The position numbers and the translations under genes are program-made. From Dermanyssus gallinae (lineage: Eukaryota > Arthropoda > Arachnida > Mesostigmata > Dermanyssidae): a stretch of DNA of 64,000 bases. The notes under the pieces were generated by a model. It saw nothing but the letters and a program-made list of their open reading frames with translations. It did no database searches and was not told the origin of the DNA. Of the stretch, positions 1-13,080 are shown piece by piece (position 1 is the stretch's first letter; each line of letters starts with the position of its first letter). Location of the stretch: contig QVRM01002206.1 of NCBI GenBank assembly GCA_003439945.1, positions 62,001-126,000 of the forward strand, written 5' to 3'.

Positions 1-2660
1 TAGCCGTATTGATAACCACAGGCCTGTAATCGATAGCGGAAACAGATGCAGGCCGTTTTGCAGGCGAATCCCGAACAGATCAGCCAAAACTCACTCACAA
101 AATGCCTGATTGAACGCACTTACCCACTTACGTGTACGAGGAAGATAAATGAACTACAATGAAAACAACCAGGCAAGCAGGCGTGCGGAGAAACGGAATG
201 CCAATGCCAAATAGATAATGTCGATCAGCCGACCACCAATAAATCTGTCTGGTCAAAAGAGAAAAAGCCGGTAAGGGCACATACGTTACTGGTTGGACGT
301 TGCTTCTAACTGTAAGCCTAACGACACACAAATGTCGCATGAACATGCGCGCCTATATTTGTACATGGGTTTTTTTTCCAGCAACAAGACAACGGTAACC
401 GCCAAGGACGTTATGCACTGTCCAAGAAAATCGAGATCGCAAATAAAAGCTGAATTGTGGGCTATATAGTGATAGGCAGCAATACAGCGCGCGAGAGAGA
501 GAGAAAACAGTGTAAAAATAACATGTGTGTTTTTCTCGCGTAATGCATGTAGCCGTACCTGCTAGTTGTCTAGAAAAAGACAGACTTCCAGAAGCGCATC
601 CAGAAGCCAGATCGAATGACGCGTTCTATTTGCGACCTAATCCACATTACTAAAACCGAATGTCGGCGGCAGAACATATGTCAAAGACAAAACACAACTA
701 GGGGTTTACCGATGAAATTAATACGATAATGACCAGCTATATGTTATTGACTGTGCTATTGAGTGTACACGTCAGTTTTACCTTCTTGTTCATATTTTCA
801 TTTGCCAGAGGCACTATATAAGCTCAACAAACTTGTACTCCCATATGTACTGAAAAAGTTGCAAGTTATTTATTCGCTCAAAAGTTCAAAAACCGGAACA
901 AATTTTACCCTTTACTCGACAAGCTTATCCTTGGATTAATAAATTAGAATAAACACTTTTAGTGTATGACCAGTCAGATTTAAAAAAACGTGCTAAATAT
1001 GAGAAATTAATAGGAAACAACTCAGTGTAGTAAGGCAAAAGTTACGCATTATTTTTATCGTCGACACAAAAGCGAATCAATCCAGCTTGCACGCCTCGAT
1101 TCAATCTTTGTATTCACGTTATGGGGAAAGCTTGATATATATATATATATATATATGAAGGAAGATCGTCTCATACAGTTTTAATGTACTACATTTTAAA
1201 TCATGTACTCGTTTTGTTTGACTGTCATTTTCTTACCATATTTAAATGTGGAATTGCGCACCAGTTTGAAAGAGAAAACTTTACAAATGCACTAAAGAAG
1301 TGAGCAGAAGTAAAGAAAACAAGTGCGGTAATATGGATCCTGCGCTGCGTCTATGTACATTGCAATACGGCAAAATTATCGCAAAATAGTGATTCGTCTA
1401 TTGGAAAGGGTTCATATCAGTTTAAACTTAACAGTATTGTGTTGTCTGAACGTGTGCTATCCCTCTATGGAGTTTAGTCACCAGCTGCGGCTAGTAATTT
1501 AGTGCCCATAATCTTCATAATATAATTTAATATATATTGAGAGGGTAGACGCCGCTTAAGGTATTGCCCAGTTCTTAAGTCACTCATGATACTGGTAGAA
1601 CGACAGCAGTTAGTTACTTATTAACGATCGAAGTTTCCGACTGAACAACATAATACTTATAAGTTATCCTTATAAGTAATCGGTTGTCTAAGAAGATAAA
1701 TTAAATAAAATTTAATTAAAATTTGAACTAAGTTTACAGTAGATGCGATGAGATTCGGTACAAGCTGACGTATTAATATTTTGATTAGGCTTCATTGTTA
1801 TTAGTTTTTTTTTTGTCACTATCACCACGGCCTTTACTCAGATACCTGTGCCTTTATTGTTCAATAGACAGAGGTTGAAATTAGCCTAGCAGGTTATATG
1901 TCTAAACGGCCGTTCTTTGGAATTAAAAAATATTGGATAAGTGGATTGGCTTTGAGTTGCGTTTGTGGCAAGTCGTGCAGCTATAACATGTCGGACCCTT
2001 CAGTGACAATGGAGCAGGACGAGTGCCGTTCTGTGATTAAATTGTTTTGTGTTATGTTATTATGTTGCATTACAAATGTGTGTTATACCGATGTGGCAGG
2101 CCGGAGTTTAGTTCACTAAACGTGCGGTTTCAAGAGAATGAATTGTCCGATGGAGAAATTAGACATACTAGTGCGCTCAAGACAATTTTTTTTATCTGAA
2201 GACATTTAGCATTGACTAACGAAAGAGGTCTAGTCGTGTTGAAAACAGTTCGCAAAAATCGAAATTCTGTGTTGCTGAACGATACATCACATAATATGGA
2301 TTGCAAAGTCACCTCAATTCGACTATTTCGCTTCTGCTAGCCGACGTCGGTCTACTAATTAAACGAGCCCGAATTTTCCGAACACGCCTGTAAGTTCAGT
2401 TTCTCCATCGAACAACTCGTTTTCTTACAATCGCACAATTTGTGAAGAAGCGTCTGGCCAGCCACATCCGTATAACAAAAATTGTAATTTTACTGTCACT
2501 CCTAAATAAGATATCCCTCACCCATCCCATTAGAAGAACTGCTGATTTTGATAAGTTCTACGATCCTCTCACGTCTGGCTAAATTTGGTTTGGATGTTTG
2601 ATTTAGGTTTTGAGCTTGTATATACGTTCACACACACATACACGTATATACCCACGGAAC
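1..2660. other. Non-coding stretch with no recognisable gene
   Basis: I see no supported gene on either strand. Open frames are short and unrelated to any family I know. The stretch is AT-rich. It holds a short (TA)n array at 1,135-1,156 and several homopolymer T runs. No transposon protein similarity was seen. Confidence 0.6.
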
Positions 2661-2672
2661 GATGGCAGTCTA

Positions 2673-2674
2673 AT

Positions 2675-2728
<54 letters not shown>
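2673..2728. repeat. (TA)n array, about 56 bp
   Basis: Nearly pure TA dinucleotide run with one AAAT interruption near 2,687. The Tyr/Ile-rich open frames across it on both strands are artefacts of the repeat. Confidence 0.95.
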
Positions 2729-2730
<2 letters not shown>

Positions 2731-3167
2731 CGGTGGCATTAGCGCAGAATACAACGTCAGCGTTCCTTCAGCTGATAGCGCCCTCAGATCAGTCTGCGAC
2801 TTGTCGTGTCCTGTTCGATGGTTTTGCCTTGGCAAGCGACTCAACAACAGCCGACGTCAGTTGTCATCGAATCCCTTGAGAGCATGTATTCTGTCAGCGG
2901 CGCCGCCATTAGCTTTGATTGAAATTGCCTCATCGCTTCTCGGCCGGACCGTTTCGCACGAACCGAACGAAAAAAACGACGAGAAGCTACCACGTCCCAC
3001 TTACAATATCGATTTATTTTCTTGCGCAACGCATAGAAGAAGATAAACCTCATATAGCACGCGCTAAAGACCGACTGGTCGCTGTGTTTTTGATATATGT
3101 ATATAAATATGCGGTTCATTGTAAGTTATGCGCATGTTACCCACGTACCTCTGAAGGTGCTGTGTAC

Positions 3168-3640
3168 ACCTTTTTTCTATCTGACCGTCTGTTGAAGAAC
3201 GACACCCGCCAGCATTGAGAAACAGGACACACACGGCTCGCTCAAAGGCCACGGTTTTACGGTCGACACTTGTACTGAAGGCTGAGATCAAGCCAGCATT
3301 TTTGCTCAATGCGAGATTTCTGTTCTCGCAGAGCTGACCTTAGGGCACACCTGCGTTATGTTTTGGCATATGCACTGCCCCAGTCAAACTCCCCATCTGA
3401 CTACATCCTCAATATAAATCACACAACTATAAATGATGTTTCTTTCTAAAACATGGAAAGACCATATTTCCTTCAACAAGTAAGTAAAGAAAAAACAGGA
3501 GTCGTGGTATTAGTAGTAGAGTTAGAGTAAGTATGTTTGACTTGACGTGCATACCGTTTTTTTTTCTATCTGTCCGTCTATTTAAGAGCGACGCCAGCCC
3601 ACCAGCTTTGAGAAACAGATCACAAAAGGCTCGCTCAATG
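3168..3640 (+). repeat. Two direct copies of a ~78-bp repeat
   Basis: Copy 1 (3,168-3,249) and copy 2 (3,556-3,640) share a T-run, a CTATCTG-CCGTCT core, the stretch TTGAGAAACAG and GGCTCGCTCAA, in the same order and orientation, with small indels. They are about 390 bp apart. The intervening DNA shows no clear repeat or coding signal. Confidence 0.75.
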
Positions 3641-3644
3641 CAGG

Positions 3645-4460
3645 TATTTGGCCCTGGTAAATTTTTAACCTTCGCCTAAAAATGCTGGTTTGTAGCGACG
3701 CAACGTTTAAACGCAGCTGCAAATTGTAGTGAAGAACAGAAAGCAAACTTAATCGAACGTTTATGCAACGTTCTGTGTGTTCATTCTTCTGACTATAAGA
3801 AGCTTCGTTGTAGAAACAGCTAAGTTATGCTCTAGCTTTAAATCGTGGTTCCACAATGTCAATTCCACACACTGTCTCTCACTTTTAGGTACGTTGCAAG
3901 TGGGCTGAAAATCATCTGCCAAGCTATACGATAATTTTAGGTTGTGTATCTTTGGGCAATTTTTCCAAGCATGTGCTTCCTAATAAGGATAAAAAGCAGC
4001 ATCGTGACATAAAGAAGCCATGCGATATCCTGGTTCAAGGCTCGGTACGCTCCTTGAAAGTTGTTTTCAGACTTTGCCTAGGGTAACTGTCACAGCTCGA
4101 CTTAACGTAGCGAGGCTTTTAACCAAAGATAATATCTCTAGTATAGTTCTCCTCTTTATCTGAAGCTACTACTACTACTACTACTACTACATCGGAACTC
4201 TCAGTCCTGTTTGTGAGTAAAACTCTTAGTAGTGAAGCCCATAACGCTCAAACGGGTCTTCTCATGCCAACATACAAAGAAATACCTAATTTTAGCGGTA
4301 TCGATTTTCATGCCGAGGTGAGACTTGAGTTTAAAGGCTATGATGTAAGCCTCTACCAGAAAAGACCACAATGCTGCAGGTTTGCAGCACTTTTTTGTAT
4401 ATGTTTACAAAATGGCAGAATTCTCTTATATAACCGCAGGTAAACATGTAGGATAGTAGA
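3645..4460. other. Non-coding stretch
   Basis: No gene supported. It contains a short (CTA)n microsatellite at about 4,168-4,191. A 76-codon open frame at 4,213-4,443 has no recognisable feature. Confidence 0.5.
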
Positions 4461-4461
4461 C

Positions 4462-4750
4462 AGGGATTATTAAAAGCGTTCTTGACGTCGAGTAAGACGA
4501 CCACGAGAAAATCGCCTTTCCTTGGCGGTTACCTCCAGAGGAGCTCGGCCTTCGATTGAATTGCTGAACGGCTAATTGTCAAGCGCCCTTTCCGGAATCC
4601 ATGTTGGAGGTCGCATAGAAGGCCGTTTTCCTTCGCAAGGTCTCGTAGGCGTGCTTTCACGATAGATTCGAAACATTGAGCCTGGAATCCAAGTTACCAT
4701 AAGACCTTCTGGTAGGGGGCGCGGTCAATCTCGGCCACCTAACCAGTCGC
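4462..4750 (-). mobile_element. R1-like LINE fragment (RT region), decayed
   Basis: This block is clearly similar at the nucleotide level to 18,510-18,680. Both share ATTAAAAGCGTTCTTGA, GTCGAGTAA, CACGAGAAAAT and CTAATTGTC, and both run in the same (minus-sense) direction. The 18.5-kb relative encodes RT motif A (LDIKNAFNS) on the minus strand, so this is the same LINE family, upstream of and across motif A. No long open frame survives. The fragment boundaries are approximate. Confidence 0.7.
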
Positions 4751-4939
4751 CGATACCCTTTTTATCAATATATTCGCATGATCGTATATGCCAACTCGTT
4801 TTATTAGCATTGCAGACGAAGAATAGGACATACCGTACACTGAAGCAGGGGAGACTCTTCAGCGTTTAGCGCCAAAATTTGACGTATGTAAAAACTGGGA
4901 GGCCTTCGTTAGCTTGGTGGCTCCGCACAGCTGAAAGTG

Positions 4940-4966
<27 letters not shown>
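4940..4966. repeat. (TA)n array
   Basis: Pure TA run immediately 3' of a GC-richer segment. A tRNA-like SINE head follows within 50 bp. Confidence 0.9.
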
Positions 4967-4970
<4 letters not shown>

Positions 4971-5000
4971 CACAAGATTTACAATCTAACAAAAAGAAAC

Positions 5001-5082
5001 AATTGTACCCAAGCAGGATTCGATCCCACGCATAGCGACGTCTTAGTTTTTTTCAGAACTGAGCCGCTCTAGCCACGCTACT
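5001..5082 (-). repeat. tRNA-derived SINE-like head or tRNA pseudogene
   Basis: Read on the minus strand there is a plausible A box, TGGCTAGAGCGG (5,075-5,064), followed by a plausible B box, GATCGAATCCTG (5,025-5,014). The spacing of about 40 nt is tRNA-like. A convincing full cloverleaf is not evident, so a SINE head or tRNA relic fits better than a functional tRNA. Confidence 0.55.
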
Positions 5083-5365
5083 GCTACACGCAATGTGAAG
5101 CCATGCTAGGTTCCTCCGCCTGCTTAAAATTGCCGAGGCACGTATACCGAGCACATAGTGCACTTCTATGTCGAACACATCCGTCTGTATAGGCGTGTAT
5201 GTGTAAACATGTTTCGGATGTTGGCCTAAAGCTGACCAGGGCGGGGAGTAGGGAATTGGGTGTGGTCACCAAATATTGACATAGAACCAACAACTTATTA
5301 CCGCCGTAAACCAATTGTACAATATGTATATAACACAGCACACGTGGATACTGAACTACAGCAAC

Positions 5366-5368
<3 letters not shown>

Positions 5369-5396
<28 letters not shown>
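5369..5396. repeat. (TA)n array
   Basis: Pure TA run in otherwise unremarkable AT-rich non-coding DNA. Confidence 0.9.
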
Positions 5397-5529
5397 CAAG
5401 TTAAAATGCTTGTTTATTTATACCTATGTCTTTCTACTCAAAATCAACACATTTCAAGAAAGATTGTTCAAACGTCTCGACATCCATATATTTGTGTTAC
5501 AAAATAAATCTCTACGTGTTTTGTTTTAA

Positions 5530-6414
5530 GTGCCAGTTCCTAGAAGTTCGAGGCATTAAGTAAGAGTGAGAGCCGGGACTCTATAATTTTAATAAAGCAT
5601 TATCGTCGCTCCATATCACTCGATATTACTATCCGTATGAGTACCTGTACTAAGGTTACAAGGCAAACATGTGTCGTGCAGAAAATAACCCTGACGATAT
5701 TTACTTTTATACGAAGTGAATATCGTCTCAAAAAGGCAAACAAAGGTAATGTTGTAAATAAGCAAAGAAGTGAGCAAGATGAAGGTGGCGACAGTAACAA
5801 CGAAACTGAACATGTGCATCACACATAAAACGAAACGTTTAATAACAGAGGTCGTAGTTTTGACCCTGTCGTTTATGACAATACCTGTGACAGGCAAAGG
5901 CCAGCTCCGCGATGTGTGCTTGTTTTCTCATATCTCCCTAGGCCTCCGCCAGTTAGCTGAGGACCTCCGATTGTACAACGCTGTCGCCCTTGTATGGTTC
6001 TCCCGTTTTCCGATGAATGACGCTTCCGGTTTCTTTTGCCTTGAGCCCCGAATAGGGCAATCCATCGTGCGAGCCTCAGGCCTCACCTCCTCAGACTCCA
6101 CACCCCTGACGCTCGCTTAGCCTGCCTCGGGGCGTCTTCAGCCGCCGCGCGCTTGGTTCCTCATCTTGTTACACTTCCGTTTTCCTGACTGTCTGTCTTT
6201 CTCTCTTTATACATATATATATATATATATAGTTATCTCTCTTATTCTCTCTTCCACTCTGGCAAAGGCTTTTCTGCTAGCCGCCTCACCGTGTTCCGTG
6301 CCTGGTGTTCTCCTTTTCTTACCTAGCGACATTCGGTCTAACGGCTGGAAAGACCTCTCGACCTATTCGATGCGCATTCCGTCCGCAGCGTAGATGCAAC
6401 AATGCTCGGTTTAG

Positions 6415-6418
<4 letters not shown>
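5530..6418. other. Non-coding stretch with a GC-richer block of unknown origin
   Basis: A GC-richer, CpG-containing block (about 5,900-6,410) interrupts AT-rich DNA, is split by a short (TA)n run (6,213-6,231), and ends in the long TA array at 6,419. This layout resembles a transposon 3' end with a simple-repeat tail. I found no diagnostic protein motif in any frame, including the 116-codon frame at 5,770-6,120. Confidence 0.35.

Positions 6419-6488
<70 letters not shown>
6419..6488. repeat. Long (TA)n array, about 70 bp
   Basis: Uninterrupted TA run of about 35 units, one of the longest in the window. It directly follows the GC-richer block of unknown origin. Confidence 0.95.
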
Positions 6489-6491
<3 letters not shown>

Positions 6492-7074
6492 CACAATCAT
6501 GTCGAGCAAAAATTAGCGAATAGAAGAAACTGACATTTGCCAGACATTTCTCACAGACGCATGCATTCAATATTAACCTTCGCTTACTCCGATGACCGCT
6601 TCGATTTATGGCCTGAACCGCTTACAAGCCCGTTTTTAAGTGTGTTTATCGATGTTTGAAGATGGCTGCTGAAAAGAGGCAGTAAACGAGTCCATGTTTG
6701 TAAAGCCCCTCAACCTCGCTCCATATATAGTAATCTAGCAAATTACAGATGCTAGGAGGCTATGTATGAGTCCCTATGTAAGATTATGCTGAGCGGATGC
6801 GTCGTCAGTCAGAAAAAACGTGTGGTCTATAGTTTGATAAAGCATTTGCTTGTCTATTCACGCTTTCAACACAAGAACACATTTTGTTTAACTTACATAG
6901 ATACTTCTTATTTACGGTGACAGTAGGCCTTTCTCACTAGACTCAACACTTCGGTCATAAACATGAGTTTAGAAATAGTTTTTCCTACAATAGGAACATC
7001 TTCACAATCGTGCGCGAATAAATGGTCCTTCCTGTGATTGATTTTGTATACACGATTAACATCTTCTTAATATG

Positions 7075-7075
<1 letters not shown>

Positions 7076-7116
<41 letters not shown>
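7076..7116. repeat. (TA)n array
   Basis: Pure TA run of about 20 units between AT-rich and moderately GC-rich non-coding DNA. Confidence 0.95.
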
Positions 7117-7119
<3 letters not shown>

Positions 7120-7689
7120 TTTTTGTGTTTAATGCGACGGACTCTGCAACCTGTTGACGTGTTCTGTTTAAAGTAGGACTTCGCAAGGAAACTTGCAACC
7201 GTGCAAACTGAGAGGCTTCGACTGCAGTGCTAAACACACTTAAAAGTGGGCCAGTTAATGCTGTCGGAATTTCTACTCCGTTTGGCATGGCAGGCGGTAG
7301 CGTTAGATCTACAACGTCATCGTGGAAGGCGCTTGCTTATGTTTTGCGCTGCTTTGCTACCTTAATGTGATGCAACAGCGCGACGCTAGCAGACTCCGTG
7401 GACGAAGCGGGAGGACGCCAACTCCCACCTAGAAGTCTCAAGGGGCAAAGCGAGATTGTGTCGCACATGTTTTGATCGTTTGAGTACTTTCATTATATTG
7501 CCATTGGACAGCTAAATTAGCTCCTCATGTCATACCGAAACATTGAACCATCCCATTAAACCCTGAGGAGACCCCCCCCCCCCGAAGTCTACATATAAAT
7601 AAAGTTTTCGGGCTGACCCTCAGCCAAGATTTAACGTCCACGGAACTGTTTTTCACACTGCTTCATAGACGGACCCCCATAAATACAAA

Positions 7690-7778
7690 TGTGCAACGGT
7701 GGGGCTCGAACCCGCGCACCTATGTGTCTCCTCTGGTTGCGAGGCGCAAACTTTAGATACCACGCCACCGGGCTCGAC
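7690..7778 (-). repeat. tRNA-derived SINE-like head
   Basis: On the minus strand there is an A-box-like TGGCGTGGTATCTAAAG (7,767-7,751) and a near-perfect B box GGGTTCGAGCCCC (7,713-7,701). The middle part TTGCG-CCT-CGCAA folds but leaves only a three-base loop, so a working anticodon loop is not seen. This fits a tRNA-derived SINE or tRNA pseudogene. Confidence 0.6.
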
Positions 7779-8608
7779 TACATATAAATAGACTTCAAAT
7801 CGCTATTAGCACTAACAACAACCCAAGTGCTAAAGGCATTGAGAAGAACTTAACTCGTCGGATTGCTTCGCGCGGACAGAAGCAGCTGGATAACGTAAAT
7901 AAGCGCATTCAAGCAGACTCAATGGGCACCTTCAAGGTGATCATACGGAAGGAACAAACAAATGTACAGGAAAATGCTGAATTTGCAGAGGAATCTCTAA
8001 AGAAGATGCTCAAGCTTATTCATGAGGTGTTTCCTTCATGCAGAATTTCCGGTGGTGGTGAAGGCGTTGTAGTGTGAGCTCCAATTCTTGACACGGCCAA
8101 ACAAATATAACTTTTTAACAAGTAAGGATGGTTTGACCTACAGCCATCATTGGAGACAAGTTGGAGATACCGAAGGTACCCCCTTAGGCTGCTGTAGCCA
8201 CAAAAGCCGCGACCCCAGGCCCGAGTTACGCCTAAGTTGTCTGAGGTATCTTGTCAACAGCCGACGACCGAATGCCGCAGTTAATTCCCCCGAAGCCTGA
8301 GTTTTCTCCTCGCAAAGTTGCTAGGAAGCCAAGTCTGTATGTGGGAAATTATAGCCTTCGACGCGTTTGACGTTACCAAGTCGCTTGCTCCAAAGTCGGG
8401 CCTCAAGTCTACTCACACGGCTAGAGCTGCTCTTGGAAATTGAGGCTCGGTCGCAGAGGCATTGAGGCTGTTAGGCCTGATTTGACAGAAGGTGTTAAAA
8501 TGCTGACAGAGGCTCCTGTTAGCCCTTGCTACCACTGCCGAAAACTCCGAAACTGCTCGTAATGTCAGACAGTTTCTCACTGCAAGGTTCTGCAGCTCTC
8601 TCGACAGC

Positions 8609-8611
<3 letters not shown>

Positions 8612-8653
<42 letters not shown>

Positions 8654-8701
8654 CCGAGTGTGCAAACGTATTGTAAATGATTAATAAATCATCGCAATAT
8701 T

Positions 8702-8761
<60 letters not shown>
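8612..8761. repeat. Two (TA)n arrays flanking a conserved ~52-bp module, ending in (GA)n
   Basis: TA array at 8,612-8,651, conserved module at 8,653-8,704 (starts GCCGAGTGTGCAAACG), second TA array at 8,705-8,732, then a (GA)n run to 8,761. The module recurs at 42,258-42,309 (+) and 57,334-57,388 (-). The Tyr-rich open frame here is a repeat artefact, but its non-repeat portion is what exposed the shared module. Confidence 0.9.
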
Positions 8762-8766
<5 letters not shown>

Positions 8767-8769
8767 GAG

Positions 8770-10205
8770 GGAGCAACGTCAGGCCTTCTTCTTCTGTACA
8801 GCGTTTCAAAATACGACGATATCACCACCATTGACGATTAGGCTAGAAATTAGGATCAATCAAACGGACCTGGTCGAGTTAGCCCGGGAGTGGCCGTGGT
8901 TGAGAAATTGTCAGTATGGAAGTATCATGTGTCTGTCTGCTCGGCCCTTACGAAGAGATCGCTGCACTGCCTCTCTCGAATGACATATCGAGATCAGTTG
9001 ACACACAGTATAAGTAGCAACGATATGTGCATACTTAATATAAGTGAACTAAATGTGATGACGTGAAAGGAATATATATTGCGCGGACGTAAAGCCAACT
9101 AGTTTCGTTTTCCGTGTTCTAAGTTAAACAATGAAATATTTGTCGTCGATCTTCTATGCAGGAACTTGTCATTCTTACGGGTAGTCGTTGCCGATAGCGT
9201 ATTTCGACATTTAAACGAACACCGTCGTATCTTCGGTCAAATTATGCCTTTATTTCAGCGCGACAATTTATTGAAATATCAACATTCATGTAATATACAA
9301 CAAAAAAAAGCGGGAACTGTACCTTCGAGAATGCTAGCCGTTAGAGTCCTAGACAACGACAACGTTTCTTTTGACAAAACCTGTACTTAGGATACGAAAC
9401 AACCACCTCTTCTGTTTTATCATTCAGACCCATGTGCCGTAACAACTTTCGAAAAGTGTTACGACGTATCGAGTCAAGCATGTTTGTCGCGTCCAGAAAC
9501 GCTCAAACAACGGCAGTACCGCTACTCGCCCGGCCGTATTACGCTTAGGGATGCTTCACTGCGTATTGTTCGGAACTTTTTTGACCCTCTTTTGTAACAA
9601 CGTCTGGTTTTATATTCGTCTGTCTCAAACACTTGTCGCCACCAAATTCACTGACCGCTTTCCAGTTTGGAAACCTCACCTGGTTGACACATGAAGATAT
9701 TGTCCAGCGTACACAAAACGCTTCTCGGGCGCCTCAGCGTAGCTGCTCCCAGGAGATTGCTACGAGACCGCGTGAGAACGGTCACTGTTTGAACAGCGAC
9801 CACCGAGCCGCGATACAACCTTCTCTAAGTGCCAATCTGCCTACATAATTCTTTGATATTCGCTCCTACGACGTACAGAGTCGCCGGCACATAACACCGA
9901 AAGACGCGCGAGTAAGGCAAATTTCTCTACATGTTTAGATAGCTGCTCCTACTTTGTATACACAAAGCGGAATACCTTTGAGAGGAAAGTAGCCACTGCA
10001 ATTATTTGTTAATTATTTAGATCGCTTCTGCGTCTTTGTACACAAGTGTTACTTATGCTTACATTAGTGTCTCTTTGAGAATACTAAAAGTCAGATTAAA
10101 ATGTTAATATATGCACTAGAGAGACTACAATGAATGGCATGACATTTTCAAATGCTTTCAGGCACACCGGATGAGGCCCGATTAGATTACGAAGCCGCTT
10201 GGACA
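8770..10205. other. Non-coding stretch with no recognisable gene
   Basis: Only short open frames without family features on either strand. No transposon motif was recognised. Confidence 0.5.
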
Positions 10206-10210
10206 TTACC

Positions 10211-10214
10211 TTGA

Positions 10215-10250
<36 letters not shown>

Positions 10251-10254
10251 TCAA
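10211..10254. repeat. Palindrome with (TA)n core
   Basis: Perfect 8-bp arms TTGAGATG (10,211-10,218) and CATCTCAA (10,247-10,254) flank an uninterrupted TA run. The whole 44 bp is self-complementary. Confidence 0.9.
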
Positions 10255-10987
10255 TATCTATTTATATAACCGTTTATATCTAGATAATCTCACGGTTTAT
10301 AGTTTGTATATTTGCAAAACTATATATTCACAAAGCGCATGTACGTTTGAATAGTTGAATTTGGGTCTTGCTGCAGTTAAGTACTGACCGGCAAGGCATA
10401 CAAACGTTTTTGTTGAATGTCATCGACGTGCGGTGAGCGGGTGCCCTTCACGTTAGCCCTACTTTAATCTGTGCAGACTTGATGCTCGGTAAAATCTTGA
10501 CCCTTTTTTCTTGCTTCGCCTCTTTTTTGTTGTCGTCTTGTTTTCGACACGTTATACGGAACAGCGACCGATATCGTTCCACAACCCGTTTCGTTTTACA
10601 GCTAGAAGAGGCGCCGAGACGCTAGCGGGCTGCGTACGTTCTGCGCGAGCTGAACCCTCGAACCTCGATGATCTCTTCCTCCCTCCTGACAAATCGCAGC
10701 CGGAACAAAGCGCGAAAAGTCCCGAGGCGACCGAGTGAACCCCGGGGGACACTGGCCGGTGCCGAAGGGCTGGGCAATGCCAGCGGCCAGCCCAGACGCC
10801 CCTCTATTGTCGTTTTTACGAGCGCCGCGTACTCTATGGCCAAACCACCCGTCGCGGTGACAGTCGCGGGCGGGGACGCCCCTGCTTGGCTCAGACTTCC
10901 ACACTTCCCCCCCCCCCGGGCAACGGATATAACAAAGGGAATAGAAGGAAGTTGAAGAAAGCACCGGATGGATAAGATGAGAGAGGA

Positions 10988-11012
10988 ATATATATATATA
11001 TATATATATATA
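10988..11012. repeat. (TA)n array
   Basis: TA run inside a locally GC-rich block (about 10,600-11,180). That block also has a C homopolymer at about 10,906-10,917. No coding assignment could be made for it. Confidence 0.9.
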
Positions 11013-11179
11013 CATCTTTCCTCTCTCTATAAGACGTAGAGAGAAAAGGCGGTGAGCATGCACGACGGGCCAGCGAGCGGACAAATGAGAGATGGCTCAA
11101 CTCCCGGGTCCTGCATGCATTGCATAGTCTGGGCAGTGACCGTGACTCTGGCATGCGACCCGTCTCGGACGCACGCATG

Positions 11180-13080
11180 ATCTTGAATAGAGAGCTTCAT
11201 TCGAAAGAATAGCCCCTTTCTTACACGTTAGCTCTCATTGCCAGGCACAATCTTCTCCTTAACTATTATTCTTATTACTATTGGCGGCAGAAAGCCAACG
11301 ACATTTTTCCGGGATGCAAAGTTTGCTCGCCACACACAGTATTCAAGCAAATGCAGCAGCTGCACAGCCAAAAGCCCGCGCTGCGCCCAAAACAACTGTT
11401 TATTCACCTCTATTCGCCCTCTATGCGCTTCGCCCACCACCTGGACGTAACACATTCCACTGGTTATTCTTGGCTTACTACACCTGTACAGCGTACAACG
11501 ATTGTGCCTACTTATAGAAACGTAGTACCACTACCCCCACTGTTCCACCATACTGTTGTACATCAATACTCGCTGCCTCGAACATTTCGAATGCAGAACT
11601 AAACATTTGCTGGAGCAAATACATTACATTTGCTCACGATGGATGATCTGCGCTGCTGGCTGGTACTATAACAACTATCACTAGAGAGGCAAATGTTGTC
11701 ACTGTGGTAGCCTGGTGGTAGTTCTGTCGTCGGATTTGGTGGACAACACGACCTTCACAGTCAGGACAGAGGTACGCTACGACGTCTCTGTGAATAGACA
11801 GCGTTGAATGCGCTGTTGGCTGACATGCTACGGTGGAGCCGTATTGCCTTTCAGCCCTCATGCGATCTGGACCTAACAGCTCAAGGTCGCCACGGTGAAG
11901 GTCGCGCTACAGCCCTGCTGAACTTCGCGGTGTTCAGCTCACCAGCGGTAGTTTCTGCGCGAAAAGTGAAAACAACGATAAGAACTAATTCTTAAAACAA
12001 CTTGCAGAAAATATTTCTCCAAAATCTACAAGCTTAACTTGCAAATAGATATTTTCTCTTGTTGATATGATCAGTCATATTAGAGAATGCAACCGCTTTG
12101 ACATGTTTGGGTAAATTGAAGAGACGACGCACGAACCGTCTGACTTGCCCCAAGAGGCTCTTGCAGGTGCTTCTCATAAAGACTCAGAAAAGGGCATCCC
12201 TGCGTTAAACGAAATGTTGTGGAAGAAAAAATTGTCGCATAACGAAAAGAACTAAGAATCACCTTTAAATATCGATTTTAAAATATTCTCACGATTCAGA
12301 CCTGTCCCCGTTGAAGGCTGACCTCACCTATGGTTCCCCGAGTAGAAAAAGAGTAATGGGGCGGTGACTATGTGACCAGGAAGAATATCCAAGGACTCAA
12401 GTAGCCAACAGAGGTAATTTGTTGGTTTGGACACTGTCTTTTTCACAGAGACAGCAAAAAAGCAACTTTCCGCCAAAGCCCGCTGCCTAGCGGCGCTGCT
12501 CAATTGTAACAACGTACACATTTATGGGAAAGAAAGCTCTATTAATGAGGCGCTTCGGCGGCATGCAATCTTTCCGTATATATATATTTTCCGTATAGGC
12601 GGATAATAGTCTTACGTCTCTCCTGAAGGGCGACCGTATACAGCGGCGCCTAGTGTAACATACGTGCAGGAGTCCCAGAGTTCACTCGCTGGCCCGACCC
12701 GATGGATCACGCCTGGCCATTTAACACCCCAGATATATGTTATCTCTTCAGTATACTTTAGTACAATTAGTATACAGACGACCTGACGATAGCCGTCACG
12801 GTTAGGTTCCCAGTGCACAAAGAAAGACCAGCAACTTAAGACCTAACGAACATACCTCCATACGTGAGACCTAGTGCACTTTAACAAAACCCGCAAATCC
12901 CAAAATTCAATTAAAGTAGTGGAAGGATTCATATACCACTTCTTTCTTTGCAATTGCTTTTTTGGTACCCTTTCGCTAGTTAAACATGGAATTGAATCGA
13001 TTGGGTCCTACCAAACAAACTATAGCGTTCCACTGATGCCATGGTGAAATCACTTTTACTGCTTACCGATTATAGCCATC
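11180..13080. other. Non-coding stretch
   Basis: No gene supported. The overlapping open frames near 11,230-11,600 are short, lie in different frames and have no recognisable domain. A short TA stretch lies near 12,577-12,588. Confidence 0.45.

Noticed and set aside
10511..11178. Overlapping GC-rich open frames on both strands
   Set aside because: Frames overlap on both strands, one crosses a TA array, and none shows a domain or splice-like structure. The block is best left as unassigned GC-rich DNA.
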